A program made the position numbers and the translations under genes. Below, one piece after another: positions 19,383 to 31,574 of a stretch of DNA of 64,000 nt (its first letter is position 1; each line of letters begins with the position of its first letter). The DNA comes from Glycocaulis profundi. Lineage in GTDB: Bacteria; Pseudomonadota; Alphaproteobacteria; Caulobacterales; Maricaulaceae. The notes under the pieces are model-generated. The model did no database searches. It was not told the DNA's origin and worked only from the letters and a program-made list of their open reading frames with translations. The stretch spans positions 1-64,000 of the forward strand of contig VJOU01000012.1 of NCBI GenBank assembly GCA_007050995.1, in the 5' to 3' direction.

Positions 19383-19397
19383 GTTCACATTCTGTTC
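19383..19397. promoter_or_regulatory. LexA (SOS) box between ssb and uvrA
   Basis: GTTC-ACATTCT-GTTC, an exact match to the alphaproteobacterial LexA operator GTTC-N7-GTTC. It lies 33 bases upstream of the ssb start and 175 bases upstream of uvrA, so repression of ssb is the most direct reading, with uvrA probably also affected. Confidence 0.85.
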
Positions 19398-19572
19398 CGG
19401 GCGTCAACCGCGCCCGAGTCGGCGGCCATCTGATCGCATCCCGGTTCGCGTGTCCACGGCGCGGGCGCCGGAGCGGACAGGCCCGCCACACGTTTCTCAC
19501 AGGGGCGGTGGAAGCGCTCGCCCGCGCGCCCTACTTAAGCCCGTCGATCCGCCCTCGAAGGACACGCCCCGC

Positions 19573-22464
<2,892 letters not shown>

Positions 22465-23342
22465 CGGGTTCAGGCTCCTGAGCCGCCTTGGTCTCGCCGC
22501 CCGCTTCGATCACCAGCGCCGCCTGCACTGCGACGCCGCGGAGCATGAGGCGGCAGAGCCAGGACAGCGTGATCGCAGCCCCGGCAGTCGCCCATGCAGG
22601 CCCCGCCACGCCTCCCGCGGCCGCTTGGCGCACGAGCTGACCGGCGCTCATGTCGAACTGGCCCAGGACATGGTGGTAATCGAGCCCCGTGGCGGCAGCC
22701 GCGATGGCCACCATGAACCCCAGGAAGGCATAGATGAGGGCCAGGCACGCCAGCGCCCAGCGCAGACGGCCCCGCATGGGGTGTGTTTCCTCCCAGAAGG
22801 AGACGGGTTCGAACCTGCCTGACAGGAGAACGCAGGCGGGAAGAGCCATGAACCGGGCGTAGAACCAGGCGATCAGGCCAACGACTCCGAGCATCCAGAA
22901 CCCGGCGACCCATTCCAGCCGCATTCCCCCGAGAATGACTCCCGGCAGACCGAGCACGAAAACAAGAGGCGCGGCGATCACTACGCCCAGGGCGTAAAGA
23001 CCCAGCAGCCTGAGTTCACCGCCGCCCAGCCGATGGGGCAGCGGGCCGGGCAGCTCCCGCCCGCCGAGAAACCGCAGCCACGCCGCCAGCGAGACCAGCG
23101 TCCAGACAAGATAGACCGCCATCGCTGCAAGGGCTGCGGCCGCCTTTGGCTCTGAAGCGCCGGTGAAGATTCCGCCCGGCAGCAGCATCCCCATCCCTGC
23201 CGCAGCCCCGCCGATCACCGCCACGTCGCACGCCACCAGCCTCAGCGCGCGCCAAGGCTGCGCCTTGATGCGGGAGAAAGGCAGGCTGAGCCCGTCGGTG
23301 GGCAGAAATCGGCCGGTCGCGGTGATCGTCATGGTCCGGAAG

Positions 23343-24359
23343 CTAACCTCCGGTTGCTCGCCGGTCCACCTTGCGCTCACCCCTTTTGCGGATCAGTGCG
23401 ATCAGCACGCCGCTCAGGATCAGGAAGGCCAGCCCCTGCACCCAGTTCTGGGGGCCCAGCGTGACGGCATCGGGGCCGGCCTGACCGGTCACCCTCCGCA
23501 TCGTCTCGGCGAAGGCCGCGCCGATGTCGCCGTCCTCGCGCGCGCTGATCTGAGCTGCCAGCGGCATCACGATGATGAGGATGTTGAAGGCGCCGTGGGC
23601 GGCGACCGGTCCCCAGATCGACCGCTCCCACAGGGCGTAGAGGGCGAAGAACAGCCCCGTCGCCCCCAGCCCGAACAGCGCCACCGCGCCATAGGCCAGG
23701 CCGGACGTGAAGACGTGGGCGTGCACCAGCATGAAGACCAGGCTGGACCCGGCCACCGCCGCCACCGCGCCCCAGTGCGCGGCCAGCGCGCTCATCATCC
23801 AGCCGCGGAACACGACCTCCTCCATCGCGCCCTGCAGCAGAAAGACCGCGGCGATACCCGCCAGAAGGGCGAGCGCGAGCGGGGTGAAGAGCCTCGATAT
23901 GTCCGCGTCACGCAGCGCCGCCTCCGCCTCGGCGGCCGCTTCGGGCGCGGGGAAGACGGCCAGCACCGCCGTGGCGCAGAGCCACAGCAGCACGGCGCAG
24001 CCCGCCCCCACGGCCAGCCCGCGCAGATACCGGGTCAGCCAGCGATGCCGCCCCAGCCCGAGCGTGGCGAGGCCGCGCCGTTCGAACTGGGCGGTCCACC
24101 ACACGATCAGGCCGCCCCAGGCCGCGAACTGGAGCAGCAGGGTGGGCAGCATGACGCCGGGGGCCATCGCTCCAGCCTGGATATCCGCCGCCGATCCGCC
24201 CTGCATCGCGACGGACATGGCCGCCACCGCGCCGGGCACGATGGCGGGGATGATGGCCAGGCCATAGCTGATCAGCACGACCGCAGGGGTGGCGAAACCC
24301 CATGTCCGCCGCGAGCCTTCCGGCCACGGCGCATAGAGCGCGACGGGGCTGAAACGCAT
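23343..24359 (-). CDS. CPBP-family intramembrane metalloprotease
   Basis: A 338-residue polytopic protein with the three signatures of the CPBP (CAAX protease / bacteriocin-processing, Abi) family: EEVVFRG (the EExxxR motif), a histidine in VHAHVFTSGL and the terminal HGAFNI. These form an intramembrane Glu/His active site. About eight membrane segments are predicted. Members cleave or modify membrane peptides and some serve in immunity to bacteriocins. The start overlaps the stop of the preceding membrane-protein gene by one base, so the two are co-translated. A processing role towards its cluster neighbours is possible but is inference. Confidence 0.88.
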   Translation of the reverse strand: MRFSPVALYAPWPEGSRRTWGFATPAVVLISYGLAIIPAIVPGAVAAMSVAMQGGSAADIQAGAMAPGVMLPTLLLQFAAWGGLIVWWTAQFERRGLATLGLGRHRWLTRYLRGLAVGAGCAVLLWLCATAVLAVFPAPEAAAEAEAALRDADISRLFTPLALALLAGIAAVFLLQGAMEEVVFRGWMMSALAAHWGAVAAVAGSSLVFMLVHAHVFTSGLAYGAVALFGLGATGLFFALYALWERSIWGPVAAHGAFNILIIVMPLAAQISAREDGDIGAAFAETMRRVTGQAGPDAVTLGPQNWVQGLAFLILSGVLIALIRKRGERKVDRRATGG

Positions 24360-25366
24360 CAGGCCAGAGGCTCGTCGCCCGCGCGCGGCGGGGTCTGCTC
24401 AGTCGCGGGCGCGGGCGGCGGCGGCGCGGCGGGCGCCGCCTGATCGGTCCGGAGCGCGGAGATGTACAGCGCCGCCTTGGACGCCACCCCGCGCGCCAGC
24501 AGATAACCCGGCAGGGAGATGATCATCAGGATCACGTAGCTGACGAAGGCGACCAGCAGCGTGCCGGTGTTGGCGAACATGGCCGACATGGCTTCGCCGT
24601 AGGCGGCGGGATTGGCCGCGTCCATGCTGGCCGCCATCATCGCCCCCATCGGGCCGGGCATCATCAGCGCCACGACCCAGCCCACCAGCGACAGGGCGAG
24701 GAAGACCAGCACGACGAGGAACCAGGCGCCGAAGAGCGGCCAGAAGATCGTCCGCGACCCGCCGATGCCCCCCCCGATGCGCAGGCCGCGCTCGAGCACG
24801 CTGAGCGCCACCACCGGCGAGATGCGCACACACCAAGCCAGAAAGAAGAACAGGGCGACCAGCCCCAGGAGCGCCCCGGCCAGATAGCCGAACACGGCGC
24901 TGACCTGCCCCGCGGCCCAGCCTGCCACAGCCACCAGCGCGGTCAGCAGCACCAAGACGAGCACGCTGAGAATCCACAGGATCAGGAAGCCGAGGAACAC
25001 CCGCAGAACGTCGGCGGGGTTGGGCAGAAGCCCGCCCTCGCCCCGCGTGGTCAGGCGCAGCCAGCCCGCCTCGACGATGAACCAGATGGCGATGAAGGGC
25101 ACGTAACCCAGCGCCATCGCGCCGAAGAAGGCGCCCAGCTGCTCAGGCGTGGGCTCTACGCCGCCCGCGCTGGCGGTCATGAAGGCCGCGGTCGGCTCGG
25201 CGGTGATCCACAGCATGATCAAGGAGGCGATGGAGAACAGCAGGACGTGGATCACGCTCAGGCCGATGAACGCCCCCGGACGGGCGCGATACACCTCGAA
25301 AATGAACGTGAAGGCCTTGCCGGAGTCGAAATGGGGCCGCGGCGCGGCGCTGCTGGTGTCGGTCAT
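24359..25366 (-). CDS. Polytopic inner membrane protein, glycerophosphodiesterase-membrane-domain-like
   Basis: A 335-residue protein with about six membrane segments. The opening FDSGKAFTFIFEVYRARPGAFIGLS resembles the entry segment of GPDPase-type membrane domains. The block ISPVVALSVLERG...GSRTIFWPLFGAWFLVVLVFL is the typical middle loop, and a Pro/Ala-rich disordered C-terminus follows. No enzymatic domain is attached. It is tightly linked to the downstream CPBP protease (one-base overlap). The role is unknown; these domains are thought to be scaffolds or sensors in the membrane. Confidence 0.75.
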   Translation of the reverse strand: MTDTSSAAPRPHFDSGKAFTFIFEVYRARPGAFIGLSVIHVLLFSIASLIMLWITAEPTAAFMTASAGGVEPTPEQLGAFFGAMALGYVPFIAIWFIVEAGWLRLTTRGEGGLLPNPADVLRVFLGFLILWILSVLVLVLLTALVAVAGWAAGQVSAVFGYLAGALLGLVALFFFLAWCVRISPVVALSVLERGLRIGGGIGGSRTIFWPLFGAWFLVVLVFLALSLVGWVVALMMPGPMGAMMAASMDAANPAAYGEAMSAMFANTGTLLVAFVSYVILMIISLPGYLLARGVASKAALYISALRTDQAAPAAPPPPAPATEQTPPRAGDEPLA

Positions 25367-25440
25367 GGATGTCCCTGCCCTCTGAGCGCCCGCGAACCGG
25401 CGGGCCTTGCCGCCAGCATATCGGGCGGGGCGGGACGCGT

Positions 25441-26229
25441 CTAAGCGGAATCGGGCTGAATGGCGTTAAATTTCCGATACAAGGCCGACCACAGGGCCAT
25501 CAGCGGCGCGACCAACAGCGCGACCCCCGCCAAACCCTGAAGGAAGGCCTGCAGGACCGCAGGGAGCGGCGCGGCGGCCAACGCGTACATCGCGGCGATG
25601 CCCGGCGCGGCGGCCAGAAGGCTGGTCAGGGCGATCGCGTGGGACCGGCCCGTGGACAGCGGCCAGATCGACAGCACCTGCACCCGGCCCCGCTCCAGCG
25701 TGGCGGGCCCGGCCATCGCCACCCGCGCCAGCACCCACAGGCTGAACACCGCGAACGCGGCCAGCAGCACCGTGGCGACGATCCATTCGCCGGTCCCGAA
25801 CAAGGCGAAGATGTTCACGAATCCCTCGGGCTGCTCGGTCATGCCCGCCCGGTCCGCGCCGATCAGCGCCAGCGCGCCCAGCATGAAGGCCAGGCACAGG
25901 AAGGCCGTGCCGATGACCGTGCCCAGCAGGATCAGGATCAGGATCATCACCCAGACGAAGCGCGCCTCGTCGGCCCCCGCCGCGAAGCCCAGCACGCCCT
26001 TGCCGGGCAGTTCCAGCGCCATGCGCCCGAACCCGGCCGCGGCGATGAACAGCACCGCCAACGCCGCGAACAGGGCCAGCCCCGCCGCGGCCCCCGCACC
26101 CGCCTGAGCGAACGCGATCTGAACCGCGTGAAGTCCCCCGTAGGCCAGCGCCGCAAGCCCGACCGGCACGGCATGTCGGAGGGGAAAGCCGGCCGCGCGG
26201 CCCAGCGCCTGAAGATCGATCAACATCAT
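25441..26229 (-). CDS. Polytopic inner membrane protein, unknown
   Basis: A 262-residue protein, almost entirely hydrophobic, with about six membrane segments (AGAAAGLALFAALAVLFIAAAGFG; FVWVMILILILLGTVIGTAFLCLAFML; ALTSLLAAAPGIAAMYALA). It contains the loop motif R-V-A-M-A-G-P-A-T-L-E-R-G, which parallels the loops of the 335- and 309-residue neighbours. It lies 74 bases upstream of the 335-residue gene and 55 bases downstream of the duplicated cassette, all on the minus strand. No signal peptide or catalytic motif. Function unknown. Confidence 0.72.
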   Translation of the reverse strand: MMLIDLQALGRAAGFPLRHAVPVGLAALAYGGLHAVQIAFAQAGAGAAAGLALFAALAVLFIAAAGFGRMALELPGKGVLGFAAGADEARFVWVMILILILLGTVIGTAFLCLAFMLGALALIGADRAGMTEQPEGFVNIFALFGTGEWIVATVLLAAFAVFSLWVLARVAMAGPATLERGRVQVLSIWPLSTGRSHAIALTSLLAAAPGIAAMYALAAAPLPAVLQAFLQGLAGVALLVAPLMALWSALYRKFNAIQPDSA

Positions 26230-26284
26230 GGGCGCGGGAGGTAGCCCGAAAGCGCCGCATAGCCAAGTGCGGCGCGCCGCCGCG

Positions 26285-26980
26285 TCAGGGGGCAGCCGGG
26301 TTGTGACCGGGACGGCAGATTTCGACAGACGCGCCTGAGCGGTCCCGATAGGTCTGGCAGGGCGCGAGGACGATCACGTGCTCGCGATGATTGACGCCGG
26401 TCGGATGATGAAGGTCCCGCGGCAGGTCGCCGGCGACGTCCCCCGCCTCGCCTTGCGGATAGTCGAACAGCACGGTCAGGCGACGCAGGCGCCCGTTGTT
26501 CGACCACTGCGCACGCGTCAGGGCGATGGCCGCCTCCCCCTCTCCGCGCGCCGGGCCGCGCGCATCGAGCCCGCCCAGCGAGGCCTGCCCGCAGGACGCC
26601 TCCGCCGCAGGATCGCCCAGCGCGAGGTGGAAGCGGTCGGTTTCAGGCAGCCGTCCGGGCGGGGCGGAAAAGCGCCGCGCCGCCCGGCGCGCACGATCTG
26701 ACAGGGCGCGGCCGCAGGCCTGCTCGTAGCGCAGCGCCGCCCAGGCCCGATACGCCGCTTCCGCCCTGCGCCCGTCCGCGGCCGCCTCGAGCCCGGCGAT
26801 GAAAGACAGGATGGCCCCGTCGCCCATGACCGCTTCTGAGTCGTCGAGCAGCGACCGCGCCGCCTCCCCCGCCGCCTCCAGTCGTCCCTCCGCCCATGCC
26901 CGCCGCACCTCGTCACGCGGATCCGAGGCCGACTGCATCGCCATGACGGCGGCGATCAGCGCGGCTGCGCCCCCCGCCAT
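26285..26980 (-). CDS. Small secreted four-cysteine protein, second copy of a duplicated cassette
   Basis: A 231-residue protein with an N-terminal hydrophobic export signal (MAGGAAALIAAVMAMQ). It is clearly related to the gene at 28157-28834. Shared blocks are GDGAILsFIAGLeA, an AcGRaLSdrARrA block, a CGqASLgGLDARgP block ahead of the GEAAIAL motif, and a terminal PCqtyrDRsG..vEICRPg. Four cysteines are conserved between the copies, which suggests two disulfides in the periplasm. No known domain is recognised. ATG at 26980 shares one base with the upstream stop (TGATG); a GTG one codon earlier is an alternative start. It is translationally coupled to the TonB_C protein. Confidence 0.78.
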   Translation of the reverse strand: MAGGAAALIAAVMAMQSASDPRDEVRRAWAEGRLEAAGEAARSLLDDSEAVMGDGAILSFIAGLEAAADGRRAEAAYRAWAALRYEQACGRALSDRARRAARRFSAPPGRLPETDRFHLALGDPAAEASCGQASLGGLDARGPARGEGEAAIALTRAQWSNNGRLRRLTVLFDYPQGEAGDVAGDLPRDLHHPTGVNHREHVIVLAPCQTYRDRSGASVEICRPGHNPAAP

Positions 26981-28107
26981 CACCGATCCATCATGAACTG
27001 GAAGCTGGTGATCACGCCCTCGCGCTCGATGGCCTGGCCGTCAAGGCGCGCGGGTTCATAGCGCCAGCGCCGGATCGCGCGCTCTCCCGACTCTCCGAAA
27101 ATCCGGTGAGGGATGGAGAACAGCGTCTCGACTTCATCCACGCGGCCATCGGCGCCCACGGTGAAGCGGTGGACGGACACCCCGTCCACCATCGCCTGAG
27201 CCGCTTGCATGGGATAGCTGGGCGTCGGACGCCGGATCGGGCTGGCATCCTCCCACTCGGCGCCCTCTGGAATGTCGGGACCTTCGCGCTCCCAGCGTTC
27301 GGGTTCGGCGGCCAGCAGTTCAGCGTACACGCTCTCGCCCAGGCTTTCGACAAGCCGGGTCTGGGCCCGCCGGTCGAGATTGCCGCGCGAGTAGATCGAC
27401 CACGCGTCCGCGGCGCGGGAGTTCACCCAGTCGGGATCCGTCTCCCGCACCAGCGCTGTGGAGAGCGCGAAGAAATAGGCGGCCTGCTCGTGCTGCTGGC
27501 GCATGGAGCGGCCCCCGCCGGCCATGAAAGCCAGCATCGCCGCGTCCAGATTCACGACGGGCTCTCCCAGCGCCTCGATCACCTCGATGGCGGCTTCCGC
27601 GGAAGCGCCGGCCTGACGGTAGCGGCCCCGGCCCCACTCGGCGTTGGCGATGATCATCCGCGCCGAGTACAGCATGCCCGAAGGCGCGTCCCCCAGCAGC
27701 CCGGCCGCCGCGCTGGCATGGCTCTGCGCGGCGCGCAGGTCTTCAGCGCGGAAAGCCTCGGCCGCCGCACGGGCCAGAAAGGCCGCACGGTCCTCGCCGG
27801 ACCCGCCCCGGCCCTCCACGAGACCTGCCAGTTCCACGAAAGCGTCGGCTGACCGGGAGGGTTGTGCGGCTTCAGACAGCGCCTGCGCGCGGTTTTCCGC
27901 CAGCGCCTCCAGCAGCCCCTGTTCGATGCTTTCGGCGCGACCGGCCTGAAACGCCTGTTCGGCGAGTTCGGCGGCGCGCTCGCGCTCGCCCGCCTCGAAT
28001 GCGGCGAGATAATCGCGATACGGGGCCATGACCGCTTCGGACGGCTCGATGGCGGCGGCCTGAGCCCCGGCGGCGAGCAGGCATGCGGCGATGATCGCGG
28101 ATTTCAT
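26980..28107 (-). CDS. Secreted repeat protein with TonB C-terminal domain, second copy
   Basis: A 375-residue exported protein (signal peptide MKSAIIAACLLAAGAQA). Residues about 25-270 are an Ala/Glu/Arg-rich helical array of TPR character ([34 protein letters not shown]). The last 85 residues match a TonB C-terminal domain: PTPSYP, DGVSVHRFTVGADGRV, FGESGERAIRRWRYEPARLDG, TSFQFMMDR. It lacks the Pro-rich spacer and cytoplasmic anchor of a true TonB, so it is unlikely to energise receptors with ExbBD. It is homologous along its length to the gene at 28831-29967. A GGGGGA lies four bases before the ATG. Confidence 0.85.
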   Translation of the reverse strand: MKSAIIAACLLAAGAQAAAIEPSEAVMAPYRDYLAAFEAGERERAAELAEQAFQAGRAESIEQGLLEALAENRAQALSEAAQPSRSADAFVELAGLVEGRGGSGEDRAAFLARAAAEAFRAEDLRAAQSHASAAAGLLGDAPSGMLYSARMIIANAEWGRGRYRQAGASAEAAIEVIEALGEPVVNLDAAMLAFMAGGGRSMRQQHEQAAYFFALSTALVRETDPDWVNSRAADAWSIYSRGNLDRRAQTRLVESLGESVYAELLAAEPERWEREGPDIPEGAEWEDASPIRRPTPSYPMQAAQAMVDGVSVHRFTVGADGRVDEVETLFSIPHRIFGESGERAIRRWRYEPARLDGQAIEREGVITSFQFMMDR

Positions 28108-28156
28108 GGCGTCCCCCTTCTGCGCGGGGGCAGACTTCCCGTCCCGCGAGCGGAGG

Positions 28157-28834
28157 TCAACCCCCGGTTACGTCCGTGGACGGGCGGCACACCTCGCTCA
28201 CGCCGCCCTGACGGTCGAGAAAAGACAGGCAGGGGTCGAGGCGGATGATGCGCGTGGTCCCAAACCGGCTCATCCAGCCGCGATCCTCCTCGGCCCGAAG
28301 CCGTTCATGAACGGCGGCCATCTCCTCGCTCGGATACCCGTAGACCATTCTGGAAACCCCGCGGCGCCCCATCAGGAACGCGACCGCGGCCTCACCCGCG
28401 CCGGGCTCGGGCGACCGGGCGTCCAGTCCCTCCAGCGAGGCGGGGCCGCAGGTCCGGTCCGTCATGCGGAGATAAGGAGAACTCGCGTAGAGCCGGTCGG
28501 ATCGGGAATCGCGGGCGGGACGGTCATTGCGGAGCTCCGTGGCTTCGCGGGCCGCGCGGGACAGGGACCGGCCGCAGGTCCGTTCATGGTTCGCGGCGAC
28601 CCAGAAATAGTATCCCGTGGCCGGCCACTCCTCCCGCCATTCCGCCGCGAGCCCTGCGATGAAGGCCAGGATCGCGCCGTCACCCAGAAGCGGGCCGGAC
28701 GGGTCGACCGCCTGCAGGCATTCCGAGGCGACGCGCCCGGCTTCCTCCAGTTCGCCCGACAGCCAGGGCTCCGAGACCGGGCACGGCCCGGCGGCGACCG
28801 CGACGGATGCGAGCACGACGGCCAGGGCGCTCAT
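28157..28834 (-). CDS. Small secreted four-cysteine protein, first copy of the cassette
   Basis: A 225-residue exported protein beginning [16 protein letters not shown]. It is related throughout to the protein at 26285-26980: [73 protein letters not shown]. The four cysteines shared with the other copy are joined here by two extra N-terminal ones (GPCPVS, SECLQ). No enzyme motif is seen. The ATG overlaps the stop of the TonB_C gene by four bases (ATGA), as in the other copy, so the partner proteins are made together. About 50 bases separate it from the second cassette. Confidence 0.78.
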   Translation of the reverse strand: MSALAVVLASVAVAAGPCPVSEPWLSGELEEAGRVASECLQAVDPSGPLLGDGAILAFIAGLAAEWREEWPATGYYFWVAANHERTCGRSLSRAAREATELRNDRPARDSRSDRLYASSPYLRMTDRTCGPASLEGLDARSPEPGAGEAAVAFLMGRRGVSRMVYGYPSEEMAAVHERLRAEEDRGWMSRFGTTRIIRLDPCLSFLDRQGGVSEVCRPSTDVTGG

Positions 28835-29967
28835 CGGTTATCGATCATGAAATTGAAGGATGTGAACACGTCGCGCTTTTCGACGGGCTGCCCGTCGACC
28901 GTGGCCGGATCGTACCGCCATTGGCGGATCGCCTCTTCCCCCGGAGGTCCGAACATCGGATGCGGGATGGACGCGAGCGTGCGGATATTCGTCGTCCTTC
29001 CCTGCTCATTCACATCGAAGACGTACAGGGCGACGCCGTTCAGGCCACGGCGCAGCCCTTCGTGCGGATAAGCGGGGGGAGTGTTCCGCAGCCTCACCGT
29101 GTCACGCCAGTCCCGTCCTTCATATTCTGTCGGCGGCCCGTTTTCGTCGGCGCTGTCGCAGTCCTCCAGCAAAGCCGCCTGATAAGGGCTGGCGGCCATG
29201 CGCTCAAGCAGGGCCAGCCCTTCGGCTTCACTGAGAACCGAACGCGCGAATATCGCCCAGCCGTACAGCACGCTTGCGGAATCGTCCTCCCCGGTTTCGG
29301 CTTCCAGACGCCTCCCGATGGCGCTGGCCAGAGAGAAATGATAGGCCGCATCCGGGTTGTCCCGGCGCATGAGCCCCCCGATGCCCGCCATGAAGGCCAT
29401 CAGCGCCGGACTCGACGCATAGGCCGGCTCACGGTGATGCAGGGTTTCCACTGCGGCCTTTGCGCTGTCTCCAGCCTGACGGAGGCGGCCCCGGTCCCAC
29501 TCGAGCTGGGCCAGCAGGGCATGAGACTGGAAAGCCAGGGCGGATCCGGCCGGCAGGCCGCCGGCGTGAAAGACGGCCTGTCCAGCCTGCTCCCGCGCGT
29601 TCCGCTCATCCCCGGCCGCACGCCACGCCCCCGCGGCCCTGAGCCGCAGCTCAGCCGCCCGCGCGGCGTCAGCGCCGCTTTCGGCTTCAATGCCGGCGAG
29701 GTCCTCGTAGGCCGCAGCCGCTTCGGCCATCCGGCCAAGGTCTTCGAGCACCTGCGCGCGGTTTTCCGCCAGCGCGGCGAGCGTCCCGGCATCCACGCCC
29801 TCCGCCCGGCCGAGCCTGTAAGCCTCCTGAGCATGCCCGGCGGCGGCGGCGAGATCATCCGCCTCTATCGCCGCCATGTACGCGTGATAGGCGCCCATGA
29901 CGTCATCGCTCTGCGCGCCCGTGAGCAGAGATCCCGCCGCAGCGGCGGCCACCATCAGCAATTTCAT
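28831..29967 (-). CDS. Secreted repeat protein with TonB C-terminal domain, first copy
   Basis: A 378-residue exported protein (signal peptide [20 protein letters not shown]). An Ala-rich helical repeat region of TPR character (about residues 25-270) carries the [14 protein letters not shown] block also found in the second copy. A TonB C-terminal domain follows ([50 protein letters not shown]). I chose the ATG at 29967 rather than 29973 because GGGGGA then sits at the best spacing, exactly as in the second copy. It is the first gene of the cassette, behind a possible sigma-70 promoter. Its function is not known; a periplasmic binding or scaffold role is inferred from the domains. Confidence 0.84.
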   Translation of the reverse strand: MKLLMVAAAAAGSLLTGAQSDDVMGAYHAYMAAIEADDLAAAAGHAQEAYRLGRAEGVDAGTLAALAENRAQVLEDLGRMAEAAAAYEDLAGIEAESGADAARAAELRLRAAGAWRAAGDERNAREQAGQAVFHAGGLPAGSALAFQSHALLAQLEWDRGRLRQAGDSAKAAVETLHHREPAYASSPALMAFMAGIGGLMRRDNPDAAYHFSLASAIGRRLEAETGEDDSASVLYGWAIFARSVLSEAEGLALLERMAASPYQAALLEDCDSADENGPPTEYEGRDWRDTVRLRNTPPAYPHEGLRRGLNGVALYVFDVNEQGRTTNIRTLASIPHPMFGPPGEEAIRQWRYDPATVDGQPVEKRDVFTSFNFMIDNR

Positions 29968-29990
29968 GAACATCCCCCGATCACCCTGAG

Positions 29991-30020
29991 TAGAATTCTT
30001 CAGGCCGGTTTCGGCGTCAA
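29991..30020 (-). promoter_or_regulatory. Possible sigma-70 promoter of the duplicated cassette
   Basis: On the minus strand TTGACG (30015-30020) and, after 17-18 bases, AATTCT/ATTCTA. It ends about 24 bases before the chosen start at 29967. The -10 match is only moderate. Confidence 0.35.
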
Positions 30021-30093
30021 TCCGGATTCGCGCGCCCGGGGCGCCGCGCCGGGCGCTTTCGCCCCGGGCGGCTCCGTCCTATATCCTGCCCCC

Positions 30094-31503
30094 ATGACAG
30101 ATCAGCGACCCATCCACATCGTCGGCGGCGGCATGGCCGGTTCAGAAGCGGCCTGGCAGGCGGCGAACGCAGGCGCGCGCGTGGTGCTCCACGAGATGCG
30201 CCCCGTGCGCAAGACCGAGGCCCACCAGACCGAGGGGCTGGCCGAGCTGGTGTGCTCGAACTCCTTCCGGTCAGATGACGCCGAGACCAACGCGGTGGGC
30301 CTGCTGCACGAGGAGATGCGGCGCGCGGGCTCGCTGATCATGGCCATGGGCGACCGCAACCAGGTCCCTGCGGGCGGCGCGCTGGCGGTGGACCGCGACG
30401 CCTTCTCCCAGGCCGTGACCGCCGCGCTGGAGGCCCACCCGAACATCGAGATCGTGCGCGAGGAGATCGTCGGGCTGCCGCCTGAAGACTGGGACAGCGT
30501 GATCATCGCCACCGGCCCGCTGACCTCGCCCGCCCTGGGCGAGGCGGTCCATGCGATCACCGGCGAGGGCGAGCTGGCCTTCTTCGACGCCATCGCGCCG
30601 ATCATCTATGCGGACAGCATCGACATGGGCGTGGCGTGGAAGCAGTCGCGCTACGACAAGGGCGAGACCGAGGAGGACCGGGCCGCCTACGTGAACTGCC
30701 CGATGACGAAGGACCAGTACGAGGCCTTCGTGGACGCGCTGCTCGCCGCGCCCCAGACCGAGTTCAAGGACTGGGAAAAGGACACGCCGTATTTCGACGC
30801 CTGCCTGCCCATCGAGGTGATGGCCGAGCGCGGGCGCGAGACCCTGCGCCACGGGCCGATGAAGCCGCGTGGCCTGACCAACGCCCACGACCCGGAGACC
30901 AAGCCTTATGCGGTCGTCCAGCTGCGCCAGGACAACGCGCTGGGCACCCTGTTCAACATGGTCGGTTTCCAGACCAAGATGAAATACGGCGTCCAGACCG
31001 AGGTGTTCCGCATGATCCCGGGGCTGGAAAACGCCAGCTTCGCCCGGCTGGGCGGCATCCACCGCAACACCTTCCTCAATTCGCCCAAGCTGCTGGACGG
31101 TGTGATGCGCCTGAAGGCCCGCCCCGCCCTGCGCTTCGCGGGCCAGATCACGGGCGTGGAAGGGTATGTGGAGAGCGCGGCCATGGGCCTGCTGGCGGGC
31201 CGCTTCGCCGCCGCGGAGCGGCTGGGCCGGGACATGGCCCCGCCTCCCGCCGACACCGCGCTGGGCGCGCTGCTGACCCATGTGACCACCGGCCACGTGC
31301 CGGGCCGCAAGGGCGCCTTCCAGCCCATGAACGTCAATTTCGGCCTCTTCCCCGACATCGCCGACGCGCCCACGAAGGACGCGGACGGCAGGCGCCTGCG
31401 CGGCGCGGCCAAGGCCCAGGCGAAAAAGCGCGCCATGAGCGCCCGGGCGCTCCGCGCCATCGACGGCTGGCTGGGCGCGGACGCGGCGAAAGCCGCGGAA
31501 TAG
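30094..31503 (+). CDS. trmFO: Methylenetetrahydrofolate-tRNA (uracil-5-)-methyltransferase
   Basis: Folate- and FAD-dependent enzyme that makes ribothymidine-54 in the tRNA T-loop. It has 469 residues. The FAD-binding [17 protein letters not shown] opens the chain, then [27 protein letters not shown] (catalytic region Cys), [38 protein letters not shown]-like [11 protein letters not shown], and the [12 protein letters not shown] close. A long open frame runs upstream through the divergent region, but the conserved protein begins at this ATG. No obvious Shine-Dalgarno precedes it. Confidence 0.97.
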   Translation: MTDQRPIHIVGGGMAGSEAAWQAANAGARVVLHEMRPVRKTEAHQTEGLAELVCSNSFRSDDAETNAVGLLHEEMRRAGSLIMAMGDRNQVPAGGALAVDRDAFSQAVTAALEAHPNIEIVREEIVGLPPEDWDSVIIATGPLTSPALGEAVHAITGEGELAFFDAIAPIIYADSIDMGVAWKQSRYDKGETEEDRAAYVNCPMTKDQYEAFVDALLAAPQTEFKDWEKDTPYFDACLPIEVMAERGRETLRHGPMKPRGLTNAHDPETKPYAVVQLRQDNALGTLFNMVGFQTKMKYGVQTEVFRMIPGLENASFARLGGIHRNTFLNSPKLLDGVMRLKARPALRFAGQITGVEGYVESAAMGLLAGRFAAAERLGRDMAPPPADTALGALLTHVTTGHVPGRKGAFQPMNVNFGLFPDIADAPTKDADGRRLRGAAKAQAKKRAMSARALRAIDGWLGADAAKAAE

Positions 31504-31574
31504 GGGCAGCCCCCGGCCTTGCACAACTGAAAATCGCAACGCATCATCCCTCGCGAACATCACCGGGGGAGGCC

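Noticed and set aside
26980-29967. The TonB_C proteins as classical TonB energy transducers
   Set aside because: They have a cleavable-type signal, no Pro-rich spacer and no exbB/exbD or receptor gene nearby.
30271-31563. Long open frame antisense to trmFO
   Set aside because: It mirrors trmFO codons, gives an Arg/His/Gly-rich protein with no domain, and has no ribosome site; a high-GC shadow. The same applies to the long antisense frames over gyrA (15711-18101), mnhA (50823-53279), secD/secF (36626-38944) and the 2357-3907 frame over recQ.
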